Assembly: GCA_019637115.1 (NCBI GenBank) | Contig: JAHBWH010000074.1 | Span: 1 to 36,947, forward strand | Source: Myxococcales bacterium | GTDB lineage: Bacteria > Myxococcota_A > Polyangia > Polyangiales > Houyiibacteriaceae | Direction: 5' to 3' | Length of the DNA stretch: 36,947 nt | Shown: positions 35,301 through 36,947 of the stretch, piece by piece | Layout of the letters: each line of letters starts with the position of its first letter | How positions within the stretch are numbered: position 1 is the stretch's first letter | Program-made: the position numbers and the translations under genes | Notes under the pieces: model-generated | What the model was told of the DNA's origin: nothing | The model's input: only the letters and a program-made list of their open reading frames with translations | Databases searched by the model: none

Positions 35301-35991
35301 GCGTGAGCACCGAGAGGTTCTGCATCACGATCGCGTCGGCGAGCGAGCACATGATCTCGGGCGCGGGGATGCCCGTCTTCACGAGGTTGACGATGTCCGT
35401 CTCGGCGAAAACCCCGCATTTGGCGGCGACGTGGTGCAGCTTGCTGTCGTCGAAGGGGAGCTTGGCGGCCTCGTAGGGGTCGATGCCCGCCTTGATCATG
35501 CACTTGTCGATCGTCGCGCCCGTGCCCGACGCGCATTTGTCGTTCATCGAGCAGGTCGCGGTCTTCTCGCCCTGCTCGTTCTCCTTGAAGATGATGATCT
35601 TCGCGTCCTGGCCGCCGAGCTCGACGACGGATCCGGCCGCCGGGTGGAGCTTCTCGACCGCCAAGGTCACCGCGTTGACCTCTTGGACGAACTTCGCGCC
35701 GAGCGGCTCGGCGAGCGGGCCCGCGCCGCTGCCCGTCATGAAGACGCGGATGCGCTCGCGCGGGATGTCGCCGAGCGCCGCCCCGATGCGCACGAGGAAG
35801 TCCATGACCGTCTCGGGCTGCTTGGTGTGGTGGCGCTGGTAGTCGCTCCACAGGATCCGGTGCGTCGCCGGGTCGACGACCACCGCCTTCACGGTCGTCG
35901 AGCCGACGTCGATGCCGAGCACGACCTCGTCGAGCCCGACCCCGATGCGCTCCACGCCCTGCACGCCCGCTTGCGATCCGTCCGCTGCCAT
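32371..35991 (-). CDS. Tandem BcrA/BadF-type activase fused to DUF2229-like domain (COG1924/COG3580)
   Basis: A 1206-residue fusion. Two ASKHA activase domains of the BadF/BadG/BcrA/BcrD type lie at about residues 20-320 and 370-640. Each has a phosphate loop (GIDVGSTTVKAVVV; GLDGGSTSSKAVLL), a second one (ELGGQDAKIIIF; DIGGQDIKVLFM), and the paired cluster cysteines (NDKCASGTG with AAKCGVFAETD; SNQCSAGNG with SYGCAVFLDTD). The rest (~650-1140) is a DUF2229/COG3580-like domain with CHFCANHC, GFSCEKG, DPCYPAKVV and SSFKCGHDAP. A Lys/Glu coiled tail ends the protein. The activase uses ATP to lower the potential of an electron passed to a dehydratase or reductase, encoded next. ATG 35991 has GAGGGGG upstream. 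A TetR gene diverges, with a palindrome between. Confidence 0.9.
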   Translation of the reverse strand: MAADGSQAGVQGVERIGVGLDEVVLGIDVGSTTVKAVVVDPATHRILWSDYQRHHTKQPETVMDFLVRIGAALGDIPRERIRVFMTGSGAGPLAEPLGAKFVQEVNAVTLAVEKLHPAAGSVVELGGQDAKIIIFKENEQGEKTATCSMNDKCASGTGATIDKCMIKAGIDPYEAAKLPFDDSKLHHVAAKCGVFAETDIVNLVKTGIPAPEIMCSLADAIVMQNLSVLTRGNTLRHEVILLGGPNTYLQFLQQCWRKRIPETWEQRGWAYPTDVPLEEIIKVPDNADLYAAFGAVMYGLHEAPEVGRYAGLEGLKRYINEGRKERLGESAGPPLVAKGGEELRDFSDAYAIPRFAPPPFEPGQVVRAVIGLDGGSTSSKAVLLGEDGTILRKAYTLSKGNPIQDAKDLLAELREQVTREGATLDVMGFGATGYAADVLEECVKADVNVVETVAHMMSATSLFGDVDVICDIGGQDIKVLFMENGDIKSFKLSNQCSAGNGMLLQAMADQFGLPVTKYAETAFEAELAPKFSYGCAVFLDTDRVNFQKEGYSKEELLAGLAQVLPKNVWQYVVGVPRLAALGRKFVLQGGTQYNLAAVKAQVDYIKQRVPGAEVYVHPHTGEAGAIGAAMETLRVVQRRGSSTFIGLDAAIDLEYTTKNDESTTCHFCANHCSRTFIDAFRPDGSTSRYISGFSCEKGMVESHEAMLDVVKKRKAIMKEFPNLVEYEGRVAFQHQRGAAPMPQAGAPVTEPVPKRNFWGQIEYQTIERAFERSGEEAAAKRKAYRVAMPRVLNMYSTAPFWRTYFEVAGVDKRNVLFSGPSSEEMFAAGGKYGSVDPCYPAKVVQAHVHELLFETHPKTPLDAIFFPILTHVPSFLEEIQDTATCPIVAGTPDVIKAAFTKEKDFFADRAIEYLDPAFSFAEPTRMKEVLYQTFGERLGLTRDESNFAAEQGFAALDRFDADVQEKGRAILEQVEMDDEVAILVVGRPYHLDPGLHHGIPDEFQVLGYPILSMRSIPKDKAWLQRFYDESDNPLSVMDVWPENYSANSAAKVWAAKFAARHPNVVLLDLSSFKCGHDAPTYGIIDRIVERSAVPHSTLHDIDANKPGGSIKIRVKTYAHSLKLYRERLEDIGKKKQELARRLDEKRLQLLEMKQEQLAARRVQDPAVEAQIAAIRDKLARYVAPAPAPEAPKGLVQLKKKPVRAQV

Positions 35992-36043
35992 GGTGCCCCC
36001 TCAGGCTCTCCGTGCTCCAACGCCCCGCGCCAGGCCATGCCCA

Positions 36044-36059
36044 ACACTGACGTCAGTGT
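36044..36059. promoter_or_regulatory. Palindromic operator between activase and TetR genes
   Basis: A perfect 16-bp palindrome ACACTGACGTCAGTGT lies 52 bases upstream of the activase ATG in the divergent region. Length and symmetry are typical of TetR-family operators. On the minus strand, CTGACA overlapping its edge could be a -35, so binding may block transcription of the dehydratase operon (inference). Confidence 0.6.
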
Positions 36060-36108
36060 CAGTTGAATAGTGGGAACGAGGTTCGAAGGCCAAGCGAAAT
36101 CGGCAAAC

Positions 36109-36123
36109 ATGACGCTACGTCAT
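36109..36123. promoter_or_regulatory. Second candidate TetR site
   Basis: ATGACG-CTA-CGTCAT is a 6-3-6 inverted repeat sharing the TGACG half-site with the 16-bp palindrome. A third TGACG half-site occurs at 36176-36180. A regulator binding all three would explain the repeated half-site. Confidence 0.45.
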
Positions 36124-36266
36124 CATCGACCGCGCGTTTGGCGCGCTATCTTCAGGCGAGCCACATGCCGTTACGTGACGTTCGCCGAGCGGGGACGCCG
36201 ACCTCGGGACGCGCCTCCGGAAAACCCCGTCGTCCCGCGAGCTTGCGGCGTGCTACGACCGGCCGC

Positions 36267-36854
36267 GTGACCCCGCGCCGAGAGAAGCGCCGGCGAGAGC
36301 TCCTCGACGCGGCCCGCGACATCTTCGCCGAGAAGGGCTTCGTCGCGGCGACGGTGGACGACATCGTTGGGCGCACGGGCGTCGCGCGCGGCACCTTCTA
36401 CCTCTACTTCGACGACAAGCTGCAGGTCTTCGGCGAGCTGGTCAGCGACTTCTTCGCGCGGGTCGCCGGCAGCATCCGCCCGATCGAGCTCGGCGCGGGC
36501 GCCCCCACGCCGCGCGAGCAGCTCCGCGCCAACCTCGGGCGCGTCGTGAGCCTCTGCCTCGCGGAGCCGGGCAACGTGAAGATCGCGTTCAGCACCGCGT
36601 TCGGCGTCGACGCCGCGCTCGACGAGCGCCTCGCGAGCTTCTACGCCTCGCTGCACACCTTCATGGACGAGACGCTCGAGACCGGCCAACGCATCGGCCT
36701 CATCCGCGCGGGTGATCGGCGCTTGATGGTGAGCATCGCGATCGGGGGCTTCGAGCAACTGCTCCAGGACGCCGTGAGCGGCGCGGTCCCGAGCGACGAG
36801 GCCGAGCTGGTCGACGCCCTGATGGCGTTCTTGGAGAGCGGCCTGCTCGTCTGA
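36267..36854 (+). CDS. TetR/AcrR-family transcriptional regulator
   Basis: A 195-residue TetR-family regulator. The N-terminal DNA-binding domain is clear: KRRRELLDAARDIFAEKGF, then AATVDDIVGRTGVARGTFYL and YFDDK. The C-terminal helices (residues ~65-195) form the ligand-binding/dimer domain, of no recognised subfamily (LRANLGRVVSLCLAEPGNVK, FYASLHTFMDETLETGQRIG, MVSIAIGGFEQLLQDAVSG). GTG 36267 is preferred because third-position GC jumps at this point. ATG 36165, with AGGCGAG upstream, would add 34 residues with poor codon bias. It diverges from the activase/dehydratase operon across a palindrome, so it likely controls that operon and itself. The inducer is unknown, perhaps an acyl-CoA or aromatic compound. 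Confidence 0.92.
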   Translation: MTPRREKRRRELLDAARDIFAEKGFVAATVDDIVGRTGVARGTFYLYFDDKLQVFGELVSDFFARVAGSIRPIELGAGAPTPREQLRANLGRVVSLCLAEPGNVKIAFSTAFGVDAALDERLASFYASLHTFMDETLETGQRIGLIRAGDRRLMVSIAIGGFEQLLQDAVSGAVPSDEAELVDALMAFLESGLLV

Positions 36855-36866
36855 CCAGGGTTTGGC

Positions 36867-36947
36867 TGCGTCCGGCTCCGTGTCCGGCTCCGTGTCTGGC
36901 TCCCGGTCCGTGTCCGGCTCCGGGTTCGGCTCCGTGTCGGGCTCCGT
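36867..36947. repeat. 6/12-bp tandem repeat after the TetR gene
   Basis: Tandem GTCCGGCTCCGT units with variants (GTCTGGCTCCCG, TTCGGCTCCGTG) start 13 bases past the TetR stop and run to the window end. It has the same 6-base period as the arrays at 50-141 and 10614-10673. The array may continue beyond the window. Confidence 0.85.

Noticed and set aside
32635-36066. A very long open frame (over 1100 codons) on the plus strand opposite the activase gene
   Set aside because: It is an antisense shadow produced by high third-position GC. Its product is compositionally biased (Arg/Asp/Val/Leu) with no domain, while the minus strand encodes clear activase motifs.

Overview
The window is about 37 kb of very GC-rich bacterial DNA with tightly packed genes. 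The content points to a myxobacterium-like member of the Myxococcota, probably near Polyangia/Sandaracinaceae. The evidence is a type IV pilus minor-pilin/PilY1 operon, a Hanks-type Ser/Thr kinase, PEGA, TPR, Kelch and PQQ-propeller proteins, many lipoproteins with Asp/Ala-rich or Cys-rich mature ends, and third codon positions almost saturated with G/C. This assignment is an inference; no rRNA or tRNA gene is present to fix it.

Layout. 158-2308 (minus) is a translationally coupled four-gene ECF operon: sigma factor, membrane anti-sigma candidate, TPR-like lipoprotein, Cys-rich lipoprotein. 2560-9771 (minus) is a type IV pilus priming operon: FimT/GspH-like pseudopilin, PilV, PilW, PilX, PilY1 and a trailing lipoprotein. 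10177-10614 (plus) is a small soluble protein, possibly SCP2-like. 10683-12884 (minus) is a PQQ-propeller protein without a signal peptide, divergent from a Nudix hydrolase (13096-13551, plus). 13792-15954 (minus) is a six-PEGA protein ending in a probable outer-membrane barrel. 16376-18627 (minus) is an M3 oligopeptidase coupled to a tiny Cys-rich lipoprotein. 19047-19625 (plus) is a secreted YceI protein.

19643-22708 (minus) is a large protein with two receiver-like domains, a membrane segment and TPRs. 22821-27627 (minus) is a signalling operon: Kelch lipoprotein (apparently frameshifted near its start), Ser/Thr kinase, and a TPR-PEGA membrane protein. 27745-29331 (plus) is prfC (RF3). 29404-30315 (plus) is a lipoprotein with a CBM9/DOMON-like domain. 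30373-35991 (minus) is a two-gene ATP-driven reductase system related to 2-hydroxyacyl-CoA dehydratase/benzoyl-CoA reductase activases. It is divergent from a TetR regulator (36267-36854, plus), with a perfect 16-bp palindrome between them.

Shared features. Eight gene junctions are four-base ATGA/GTGA overlaps or a one-base stop-start overlap, so translational coupling is a general habit here. Intergenic DNA carries several unrelated short tandem repeats: 6/12-bp (50-141, 10614-10673, 36867-36947), 19-bp (9975-10150), 31-bp (13610-13740) and a decayed 71-bp duplication (16181-16395). Most lie downstream of or between converging genes. The most system-like loci are the tandem-activase reductase with its TetR operator, the ECF/lipoprotein operon, and the Kelch-kinase-PEGA operon. 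None can be called new from sequence reading alone.
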